6,744 nt of DNA from Stenotrophomonas maltophilia (GTDB lineage Bacteria; Pseudomonadota; Gammaproteobacteria; Xanthomonadales; Xanthomonadaceae): contig DGLB01000078.1 in NCBI GenBank assembly GCA_002387845.1, positions 1 through 6,744 on the forward strand, written 5' to 3'. Under the pieces are notes generated by a model. It worked only from the letters and a program-made list of their open reading frames with translations, searched no databases and was not told the origin of the DNA. The first letter of the stretch is position 1. Each line of letters begins with the position of its first letter. The position numbers and the translations under genes are program-made. This document shows, piece by piece, positions 1 through 4,759 of the stretch.

Positions 1-75
1 GGGCTGGAGGGGGCGTGAGCCGCATGGATGCGGCGACCGAGGCTACATGGACGTACTTGCGCCGTCCCCCGGAAC
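1..75. repeat. Intergenic repeat-like segment with central palindrome
   Basis: No coding region is supported here. The segment holds a perfect 7-bp inverted repeat, GCCGCAT at 19-25 and ATGCGGC at 28-34, separated by only GG. It is bracketed by a G-run (GGGGGCG at about 8-14) and a C-run (CGCCGTCCCCC at about 60-70) that can partly pair across the segment, so the whole looks like an imperfect palindrome of about 65 bases. The phrasing (CCGCATGGATGCGG, then a stretch around GGACGTACTT) resembles an intergenic repeat I recall being common in Xanthomonas/Stenotrophomonas and related genomes. That recall is unverified. The element may extend left of the window. Confidence 0.45.
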
Positions 76-106
76 GCCCGTCCCGAGCCGCCAAACCAGA
101 GATGCC

Positions 107-157
107 GCGAACACCGGCTGTTCGCCAAGAACCAACACCAGCCGGGCAAAGCCCGGC
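107..157. repeat. Pair of tandem hairpins, REP/BIME-like
   Basis: Two strong inverted repeats lie 15 bases apart. The first is GCGAACA (107-113) and TGTTCGC (119-125) around a CCGGC loop. The second is GCCGGGC (141-147) and GCCCGGC (151-157) around an AAA loop. Neither has a following T-run on the + strand, so they are not classical intrinsic terminators for + strand transcripts. On the minus strand the second hairpin is preceded by GTATC, which is close to the GTAG-headed palindromes (SMAG type) known from Stenotrophomonas. A degenerate REP pair, or structured 3' DNA of an upstream gene outside the window, are both possible. Confidence 0.4.
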
Positions 158-252
158 GATACGTAGCGCACGCAATCCCGGATCCCGGCCGCCGAACGAA
201 TTATCCAATTGAAATGTAAGCGTTTTCGGTGGAACAGGGATTCGTTACATCC

Positions 253-274
253 GGTATCATTGCCGGCTGATACC
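253..274 (+). promoter_or_regulatory. Dyad overlapping the tpiA -10 candidate, before the RBS
   Basis: A perfect 7-bp inverted repeat, GGTATCA (253-259) and TGATACC (268-274), encloses eight bases that include the palindrome GCCGGC. It contains TATCAT (255-260), a 5 of 6 match to a sigma-70 -10 box. The best -35 partner is weak (GGAACA, 231-236, 18-base spacing). The dyad ends three bases before the tpiA Shine-Dalgarno AAGGAG (278-283). It could be an operator overlapping the promoter or an RNA hairpin in the 5' leader. The inverted repeat is observed; its role is inferred. Confidence 0.35.
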
Positions 275-289
275 CAAAAGGAGACCGCC

Positions 290-1045
290 ATGCGCCGCAA
301 GATCGTCGCCGGTAACTGGAAGCTGCACGGCAGCCGTCAATTCGCGACCGACCTGGTCAGTGACGTGGTCGCCAGCCTGCCGAAGGAAGGCGTTGAGGTG
401 GTCATCCTGCCGCCGCTGCCGTACCTGGGCGAGCTGGTCAACGATTTCGAGGGTCGGGCCGTCGCGTTTGGTTCGCAGGACGTCAGCTCCAATGAAAAGG
501 GGGCCTACACCGGCGAGGTGTCCGCCGCCATGCTGGCCGAGGTCGGGGCCCGCTACGGGCTGGTCGGTCATTCCGAGCGCCGCCAGTACCACCATGAAAG
601 CAGTGAACTGGTCGCCCGCAAGTTTGCCGCCGCCATCCACGCCGGCCTGGTTCCCGTGCTGTGCGTGGGCGAAACCCTGGAGCAGCGCGAGGCCGGGCAG
701 ACCGAAGCGGTCATCGCCAGCCAGCTGGCCCCGGTGCTGGACCTGGTCGGTCCTGCCGGCTTCCAGCACGCCGTGGTCGCCTACGAGCCGGTCTGGGCCA
801 TCGGCACCGGCAAAACCGCCTCCAAGGAGCAGGCGCAGGAGGTCCATGCCTTCATCCGTGGCGAAGTGGCCAAGCGGGATGCTAGAATTGCCGATTCGTT
901 GCCGATCCTGTACGGCGGCAGCGTCAAGCCCGACAACGCAGGGGAACTGTTCGCGCAGCCCGATGTCGATGGTGGGCTGGTGGGTGGCGCCTCGTTGGTC
1001 GCCGCAGATTTCCTGGCCATCGTCGAGGCGGCGACCGGGCGTTAA
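290..1045 (+). CDS. tpiA: Triose-phosphate isomerase
   Basis: This 251-residue cytosolic enzyme interconverts dihydroxyacetone phosphate and glyceraldehyde 3-phosphate in glycolysis and gluconeogenesis. It is a normal-length TIM barrel with all active-site elements: Asn9 and Lys11 in AGNWKLHG, the electrophile His94 in VGHSERR, the catalytic base Glu166 in AYEPVWAIGTGK (which runs into flexible loop 6), and the phosphate-binding YGGSV (208-212) and GGLVGGASL (228-236). The ATG at 290 was chosen because AAGGAG (278-283) sits six bases upstream and the protein then begins MRRKIVAGNWK, as expected. The frame stays open to 209, but an earlier start would add 27 residues unlike any TIM and lacks a ribosome site. 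secG follows after 26 bases with no terminator visible, so the two are probably co-transcribed. In related genomes glmM often lies upstream; it is not in this window. Confidence 0.98.
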   Translation: MRRKIVAGNWKLHGSRQFATDLVSDVVASLPKEGVEVVILPPLPYLGELVNDFEGRAVAFGSQDVSSNEKGAYTGEVSAAMLAEVGARYGLVGHSERRQYHHESSELVARKFAAAIHAGLVPVLCVGETLEQREAGQTEAVIASQLAPVLDLVGPAGFQHAVVAYEPVWAIGTGKTASKEQAQEVHAFIRGEVAKRDARIADSLPILYGGSVKPDNAGELFAQPDVDGGLVGGASLVAADFLAIVEAATGR

Positions 1046-1071
1046 ATGAATAATCCGAGGACGGATTCGAA

Positions 1072-1524
1072 ATGCTGATGTTGATCCTCAATGTGGTCTA
1101 CGTGCTGGTATCGGTGGCCATGATCGCGCTCATCCTGATGCAGCGTGGTTCCGGTGCGGCCGCAGGCTCGGGTTTCGGTGCCGGTGCCTCGGGTACGGTG
1201 TTCGGTGCGCGCGGTGCGTCCAACTTCATGTCCAAGACCACCAAGTGGCTGGCCGTGGTGTTCTTTGGCATCAGCCTCTTCATGGCCTGGTACGCCAGCC
1301 ATGGTGCCCGTCCGACCGTCGATGCCGGCCTGGGCGTGATGTCCGCCCCGGTCCAGAGCGCCCCGGCTGTGCCGGCTGGCGAGCTGCCGGCGGTGCCGAA
1401 AGCCCCGGAAGCCGCTGCGCCGCAGCCGGTTCCGGCCGCTGCTGCCCCGGCCACTGTGCCGGCTCAGGCGGAAACGTCGAATTCTGGTGAAGAAAAGCCC
1501 GCTGAAGGCTCCCAGAATCGCTGA
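1072..1524 (+). CDS. secG: Preprotein translocase subunit SecG
   Basis: SecG is the small auxiliary subunit of the SecYEG channel in the inner membrane; it stimulates SecA-driven export. The sequence shows the family layout: a first hydrophobic helix (about residues 3-22), the conserved LMQRGSGA motif (22-29), a Gly/Ala-rich cytoplasmic loop (26-50), the NFMSKTTKWL stretch (51-60), and a second helix (about 60-75). A hydrophilic Ala/Pro-rich tail (about 80-150) follows, making the 150-residue protein longer than the roughly 110 residues of E. coli SecG. A purine-rich GAGGACGGA (1057-1065) precedes ATG 1072. A second in-frame ATG at 1078 would shorten the protein by two residues and cannot be excluded. 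The gene lies 26 bases after tpiA and 49 bases before a tRNA-Leu gene, an arrangement also known from pseudomonads. Confidence 0.96.
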   Translation: MLMLILNVVYVLVSVAMIALILMQRGSGAAAGSGFGAGASGTVFGARGASNFMSKTTKWLAVVFFGISLFMAWYASHGARPTVDAGLGVMSAPVQSAPAVPAGELPAVPKAPEAAAPQPVPAAAAPATVPAQAETSNSGEEKPAEGSQNR

Positions 1525-1531
1525 AGACGGT

Positions 1532-1537
1532 TACAAT
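1532..1537 (+). promoter_or_regulatory. Candidate -10 box for the tRNA-Leu transcript
   Basis: TACAAT matches the sigma-70 -10 consensus at five of six positions and lies eight bases after the secG stop. It is followed by a G/C-rich discriminator (GCGGCGC), the kind of context found at stable-RNA promoters under stringent control. The -35 region at 17-base spacing (CTCCCA, 1509-1514, inside the secG 3' end) matches only half the consensus. A start near 1544 would give a 5' precursor of about 30 bases. It is plausible but unproven; read-through from tpiA-secG is the alternative. Confidence 0.4.
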
Positions 1538-1543
1538 ATGCGG

Positions 1544-1566
1544 CGCACCGGGCAACCCCCGGTGTG
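1544..1566 (+). promoter_or_regulatory. GC-rich hairpin between secG and tRNA-Leu
   Basis: CGCACCGGG (1544-1552) pairs with CCCGGTGTG (1558-1566) around a CAACC loop, giving nine pairs with one G-T wobble. There is no T-run after it, so it is at best a weak intrinsic terminator for secG. It ends seven bases before the mature tRNA 5' end and would lie at the very start of a tRNA precursor initiated from the TACAAT box. Confidence 0.45.
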
Positions 1567-1573
1567 ATCGTAA

Positions 1574-1658
1574 GCCCAGGTGGCGGAATTGGTAGACGCA
1601 CTACCTTGAGGTGGTAGCGACTTAGGTCGTAGGGGTTCGAGTCCCCTCTTGGGCACCA
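1574..1658 (+). tRNA. tRNA-Leu, anticodon GAG
   Basis: This is a complete class II tRNA of 85 bases including the encoded CCA (1656-1658). The acceptor arms GCCCAGG (1574-1580) and CTTGGGC (1648-1654) pair with one G-T wobble. The D stem is GCG/CGC (1583-1585, 1597-1599). The anticodon stem CTACC/GGTAG (1601-1605, 1613-1617) holds loop TTGAGGT with anticodon GAG at 1608-1610, which reads CUC and CUU. The long variable arm CGAC-TTAG-GTCG (1618-1629) and discriminator A73 (1655) are leucine identity features. The T arm is AGGGG/CCCCT with loop TTCGAGT. It lies between secG and nuoA in the same orientation. The E. coli leuU gene, also tRNA-Leu(GAG), sits next to secG as well, so this neighbourhood is ancient. 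Confidence 0.98.
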
Positions 1659-1679
1659 TTTGTTTGTAAGCGGTCTGCG

Positions 1680-1702
1680 GTCTGGCGCGTCATGCGCCAG
1701 AT
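1680..1702 (+). promoter_or_regulatory. Hairpin in the tRNA-nuoA leader
   Basis: TCTGGCGC (1681-1688) and GCGCCAGA (1694-1701) form a perfect 8-bp stem around GTCAT, extendable by one G-T pair. It begins 22 bases after the tRNA CCA end. A T-rich stretch (TTTGTTTGT, 1660-1668) comes before it, not after, so it does not fit an intrinsic terminator on the + strand. It may mark the end of tRNA processing or stabilise the 5' end of the nuo mRNA. Confidence 0.45.
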
Positions 1703-1731
1703 CTGCGTTCCGTCCACTCCCCCATGCCAAA

Positions 1732-1745
1732 ACGCCTGCAGGCGT
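1732..1745 (+). promoter_or_regulatory. 14-bp perfect palindrome upstream of nuoA
   Basis: ACGCCTG/CAGGCGT is a perfect palindrome 26 bases before the nuoA start. As RNA it would give a five-pair stem with a TGCA loop, and flanking GCC (1726-1728) and GGC (1746-1748) could lengthen it across a bulge. As DNA it has the symmetry expected of a dimeric repressor or activator site. Only the symmetry is observed; no regulator is identified. Confidence 0.35.
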
Positions 1746-1771
1746 GGCGGCAGAGGCAAGAGAGAATCGCT

Positions 1772-2128
1772 GTGCTGGCCGAATATTTGCCGTCCCTGCT
1801 GTTTCTGATGGTTGCCACCGGTATCGGCGTTGCGCTGATGGCGGTCGGCCGATTCCTCGCTCCCCGTCGACCAGATCTGAAGAAGCTCTCGCCGTACGAA
1901 TGCGGTTTCGAGGCTTTCGAAGACGCGCGCATGAAGTTCGATGTGCGCTACTACCTGATCGCGATCCAGTTCATCGTCTTTGACTTGGAAATCATTTTCA
2001 TCGTGCCGTGGACCCAGGTGTTCATGGAGCTGGGCGCACGCTCGCTCGTCACGATGGGCCTGTTCGTGGGCATGCTTTTCCTCGGTTTCATTTACGTCTG
2101 GAAGAAGGGAGCGCTGGAATGGGAGTAA
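1772..2128 (+). CDS. nuoA: NADH-quinone oxidoreductase subunit A
   Basis: NuoA is the ND3-type membrane subunit of complex I, at the junction of the membrane and peripheral arms close to the quinone site. The 118-residue protein has three predicted helices (about 5-27, 60-80 and 91-111). The conserved loop KLSPYECGFEAFEDAR (38-53) includes Cys44, equivalent to the ND3 switch cysteine, and VFDLEIIF (69-76) carries the conserved Asp71 and Glu73. I chose GTG at 1772: AAGAGAGA (1758-1765) is correctly spaced before it and the protein then starts MLAEYLP as in relatives. The ATG at 1724 would add 16 Arg/Gln-rich residues, lies over a palindrome and has no ribosome site. The first gene of the nuo operon, it overlaps nuoB by 10 bases. 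No clear promoter is visible in the 113-base leader, so transcription may come through the tRNA. Confidence 0.96.
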   Translation: MLAEYLPSLLFLMVATGIGVALMAVGRFLAPRRPDLKKLSPYECGFEAFEDARMKFDVRYYLIAIQFIVFDLEIIFIVPWTQVFMELGARSLVTMGLFVGMLFLGFIYVWKKGALEWE

Positions 2129-2673
2129 TTCAGACTCTCGATGGCCTGATGAACAACCCGGTCCCGGAAGGGCGGGTCGACGACATCCTGCGGCCGGAAG
2201 GTGACAACCCGCTGCTCGAGAAGGGCTATGTGACCACCAGCGTCGATGCGCTGTTGAACTGGGCACGTACCGGCTCGATGTGGCCGATGACCTTTGGTCT
2301 GGCCTGCTGCGCGGTTGAGATGATGCACGCTGGCGCGGCGCGCCTGGACCTTGACCGTTACGGCGTGGTGTTCCGCCCGTCGCCGCGTCAGTCCGACGTG
2401 ATGATCGTGGCCGGAACCCTGGTCAACAAGATGGCCCCGGCGCTGCGCAAGGTCTACGACCAGATGCCGGACCCGAAGTGGGTCATCTCCATGGGCAGCT
2501 GCGCCAACGGTGGCGGCTACTACCACTACTCGTATGCAGTGGTGCGTGGTTGCGACCGCGTGGTGCCGGTGGACGTCTACGTCCCGGGCTGCCCGCCAAC
2601 CGCCGAAGCGCTGGTGTACGGGATCCTGCAGCTGCAGAAGAAGATCTGGCGTACGCAGACCATCGCCCGCTGA
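2119..2673 (+). CDS. nuoB: NADH-quinone oxidoreductase subunit B
   Basis: NuoB is the PSST-type subunit that holds the terminal [4Fe-4S] cluster N2, which passes electrons to quinone at the interface with NuoD. The 184-residue protein has the tandem-cysteine motif GLACCAVEMMH (60-70; Cys63, Cys64), Cys128 in MGSCANGGGYYHYSY, and Cys158 in VPGCPPTAEAL: the complete N2 ligand set. Arg86 and Arg90 lie in the conserved VFRPSPRQSDVM. Length is typical for the family. The ATG at 2119 overlaps the end of nuoA and has AAGGGAG (2105-2111) seven bases ahead, so translation is probably coupled. The frame is open further upstream inside nuoA, but those residues do not match NuoB. Confidence 0.98.
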   Translation: MGVIQTLDGLMNNPVPEGRVDDILRPEGDNPLLEKGYVTTSVDALLNWARTGSMWPMTFGLACCAVEMMHAGAARLDLDRYGVVFRPSPRQSDVMIVAGTLVNKMAPALRKVYDQMPDPKWVISMGSCANGGGYYHYSYAVVRGCDRVVPVDVYVPGCPPTAEALVYGILQLQKKIWRTQTIAR

Positions 2674-2705
2674 CATTCCTCCTGACAAGAGCACGCCAAG
2701 CCCCC

Positions 2706-3455
2706 ATGGCAGAGCAAGCATCCTTCATCGACCGACTTTCCGCACGTTTCGCAGGTGCGCAGGTCTTCGTGGTCGAACCCCGCGGCGAAGTGACGCTGGA
2801 AGTGCCCGCTGCTGACTGGCTGGCCACGGCGGTGGCGCTGCGCGACGAATTCGGTTTCGAGCAGTCCGTTGACCTGTGTGGCCTGGACTATCTCGGCTAC
2901 GGCGACGACGAATGGGACACCGCTGATGTCTCCTCGCACGGCTTCAGCCGTGGCGTGGAAGGCAAGGGTGCCGGTCGTTTCGCGTGGGGGGAATTCCCCA
3001 GCCGCGAAACCGCCGACGGTGCCCAGCCGCAGCCGGTGCCGCAGCAGCGTTTTGCCGTGGTGGCGCAGCTGCGCTCCTACCAGCACAACCTGACCATGCG
3101 CATCCGCTGCTTCGCGCCGAACGAAGAACTGCCGGTGGTCGCTTCGCTGACTGCCGTATGGCCGGGCCTGAACTGGTTCGAGCGTGAAGCGTTCGACCTG
3201 TTTGGCGTGATCTTCGAAGGTCACCCGGACCTGCGCCGCATCCTGACCGACTACGGCTTTGTGGGGCATCCGTTCCGCAAGGACTTCCCGCTGATCGGCA
3301 ACGTCGAAGTGCGCTACGACGAAGAAAAGAAGCGCGTGATCTATGAGCCGGTGACCTCGGTCGAACCGCGCGTCGGCGTGCCGCGCGTGATCCGTGACGA
3401 TGCCCGTTTCCAGACCGCTGCCGGTGAAACCGCGCAGTCGGAGGCAGTGAAGTGA
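2706..3455 (+). CDS. nuoC: NADH-quinone oxidoreductase subunit C
   Basis: NuoC is the 30-kDa subunit of the complex I connecting module; it has no cofactor and scaffolds NuoB and NuoD. The signature runs from WFEREAFDLFGVIFEGHP (157-173) through LRRILTDYGFVGHPFRKDFP (177-195). At 249 residues it is longer than many separate NuoC proteins, because a hydrophilic segment (about 66-114) separates the N-terminal VDLCGLDYLGYG from the RFAVVAQLRS strand (115-124). I recall the same segment in Xanthomonas NuoC, so it looks like a family trait, not damage. The ATG at 2706 is the only sensible start: no ATG, GTG or TTG occurs in frame in the preceding spacer. A good Shine-Dalgarno is lacking; the 32-base gap after nuoB has only AAGAG (2687-2691), too far away. 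The gene is separate from nuoD, unlike the enterobacterial nuoCD fusion. Confidence 0.97.
   Translation: MAEQASFIDRLSARFAGAQVFVVEPRGEVTLEVPAADWLATAVALRDEFGFEQSVDLCGLDYLGYGDDEWDTADVSSHGFSRGVEGKGAGRFAWGEFPSRETADGAQPQPVPQQRFAVVAQLRSYQHNLTMRIRCFAPNEELPVVASLTAVWPGLNWFEREAFDLFGVIFEGHPDLRRILTDYGFVGHPFRKDFPLIGNVEVRYDEEKKRVIYEPVTSVEPRVGVPRVIRDDARFQTAAGETAQSEAVK
3440..3444 (+). promoter_or_regulatory. Shine-Dalgarno that fixes the nuoD GTG start
   Basis: GGAGG inside the last codons of nuoC is seven bases ahead of the GTG at 3452. This strong site, with the GTGA overlap on the nuoC stop, supports a non-ATG start for nuoD. Confidence 0.8.
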
Positions 3456-4759
3456 GCCAGATCCATCAGTCCCACCAGGCGTTTGCGAGCAATCCGGCCG
3501 AATCGCGCCAGGAAATCCGCAACTACACCATGAACTTCGGCCCCCAGCATCCGGCTGCGCACGGTGTGCTGCGCCTGATCCTGGAAATGGACGGTGAAAC
3601 CATCGTCCGTGCCGACCCGCACGTGGGCCTGCTGCACCGGGGCACCGAAAAGCTGGCCGAGTCCAAGCCGTTCAACCAGTCCATCGGTTACATGGACCGC
3701 CTCGACTACGTGTCGATGATGTGCAACGAACACGCCTACGTGCGCGCGATCGAAACCCTGATGGGGATCGAAGCGCCGGAGCGTGCGCAGTACATCCGCA
3801 CCATGTTCGACGAAATCACCCGCATCCTGAACCACCTGATGTGGCTGGGCTCGAACGCACTCGATCTGGGCGCGATGGCGGTCATGCTGTACGCCTTCCG
3901 CGAGCGCGAAGAGCTGATGGACTGCTACGAAGCCGTCTCCGGCGCGCGCATGCACGCGGCGTACTACCGTCCAGGCGGCGTTTACCGCGACCTGCCGGAC
4001 CAGATGCCGAAGTACAAGGAATCGCGCTGGCACAAGGGCCAGGCCCTGAAGAACCTCAACGCCGCGCGCGAAGGTTCGCTGCTGGACTTCCTGGAGAACT
4101 TCACCGTCGAGTTCCCGAAGCGTGTCGATGAGTACGAAACCCTGCTCACCGACAACCGCATCTGGAAGCAGCGTACCGTCGGCATCGGCGTGGTCACCCC
4201 GGAACTGGCCCACGCCTGGGGCATGACCGGTGTGATGCTGCGCGGCTCGGGCATTGCCTGGGACCTGCGCAAGAAGCAGCCGTATGCCAAGTACGACGCC
4301 GTCGATTTCGACATTCCGCTGGGCAAGGAAGGCGACTGCTACGACCGTTACCTGGTCCGCGTCGCGGAAATGCGCGAATCCAACCGCATCATCAAGCAGT
4401 GCGTGGCATGGCTGAAGGCCAACCCGGGCCCGGTGATGGTGAAGAACTTCAAGGTCGCTCCGCCCAAGCGTGAGGACATGAAGGACGACATGGAAGCGCT
4501 GATCCATCACTTCAAGCTGTTCAGTGAAGGCTACTGCGTGCCGGCCGGCGAAACCTATTCGGCGGTGGAAGCCCCGAAGGGCGAATTCGGCTGCTACCTG
4601 ATGTCCGATGGCGCCAACAAGCCGTTCCGCGTGCACCTGCGCGCGCCGGGCTTCGCCCATCTGTCCTCGATCGACTCGGTCGTGCGCGGGCACATGCTCG
4701 CCGACGTGGTGGCCATGATCGGCACCTACGACCTGGTGTTCGGCGAGGTCGACCGGTGA
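3452..4759 (+). CDS. nuoD: NADH-quinone oxidoreductase subunit D
   Basis: NuoD is the 49-kDa subunit, related to the large subunit of [NiFe] hydrogenases, which forms most of the quinone-binding cavity with NuoB. The 435-residue protein has FGPQHPAAHGVLR (29-41, with the quinone-site histidine region at His33/His37), HVGLLHRGTEKL (57-68), MDRLDYVSMM (81-90, with the quinone-binding Tyr86), RPGGVYRDLP (173-182) and the C-terminal GEFGCYLMSDG (377-387) followed by RAPGFAHL. No nickel-ligand cysteine pairs are present, as expected for complex I. The GTG start overlaps the nuoC stop. The last residues, DLVFGEVDR, and their stop codon are echoed 98 bases downstream just before nuoE, an unusual duplication. 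Translation of nuoE may once have been directly coupled to this stop. Confidence 0.98.
   Translation: MSQIHQSHQAFASNPAESRQEIRNYTMNFGPQHPAAHGVLRLILEMDGETIVRADPHVGLLHRGTEKLAESKPFNQSIGYMDRLDYVSMMCNEHAYVRAIETLMGIEAPERAQYIRTMFDEITRILNHLMWLGSNALDLGAMAVMLYAFREREELMDCYEAVSGARMHAAYYRPGGVYRDLPDQMPKYKESRWHKGQALKNLNAAREGSLLDFLENFTVEFPKRVDEYETLLTDNRIWKQRTVGIGVVTPELAHAWGMTGVMLRGSGIAWDLRKKQPYAKYDAVDFDIPLGKEGDCYDRYLVRVAEMRESNRIIKQCVAWLKANPGPVMVKNFKVAPPKREDMKDDMEALIHHFKLFSEGYCVPAGETYSAVEAPKGEFGCYLMSDGANKPFRVHLRAPGFAHLSSIDSVVRGHMLADVVAMIGTYDLVFGEVDR
4727..4759 (+). repeat. Direct repeat copy 1: nuoD 3' tail
   Basis: These 33 bases, encoding YDLVFGEVDR and the stop, match 4825-4857 at 25 of 33 positions by my count. 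The copy contains GAGG (4745-4748), seven bases before a GTG (4756) that overlaps the stop as GTGA. Confidence 0.6.

Noticed and set aside
209..289. Upstream extension of tpiA to ATG 209
   Set aside because: There is no ribosome site before it, the extra 27 residues do not resemble TIM, and AAGGAG is ideally placed for ATG 290.
360..1049. 229-codon + strand frame overlapping tpiA
   Set aside because: It is a shifted frame inside tpiA, extremely rich in Pro, Ser, Arg and Trp, with no family resemblance; tpiA itself is complete.
1544..1566. Hairpin after secG as an intrinsic terminator
   Set aside because: The stem is strong but is followed by ATCGTAAG with no T-run, so termination cannot be claimed from sequence.
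1640..1680. tRNA 3' end as an attachment site of an integrated element
   Set aside because: No integrase gene and no second copy of the tRNA 3' end are visible in the window, and the downstream DNA is a core respiratory operon.
1724..1771. ATG 1724 as the nuoA start
   Set aside because: It would add 16 basic residues not seen in NuoA, lacks a Shine-Dalgarno, and runs through a palindrome. GTG 1772 has a spaced AAGAGAGA and gives the normal 118-residue protein.
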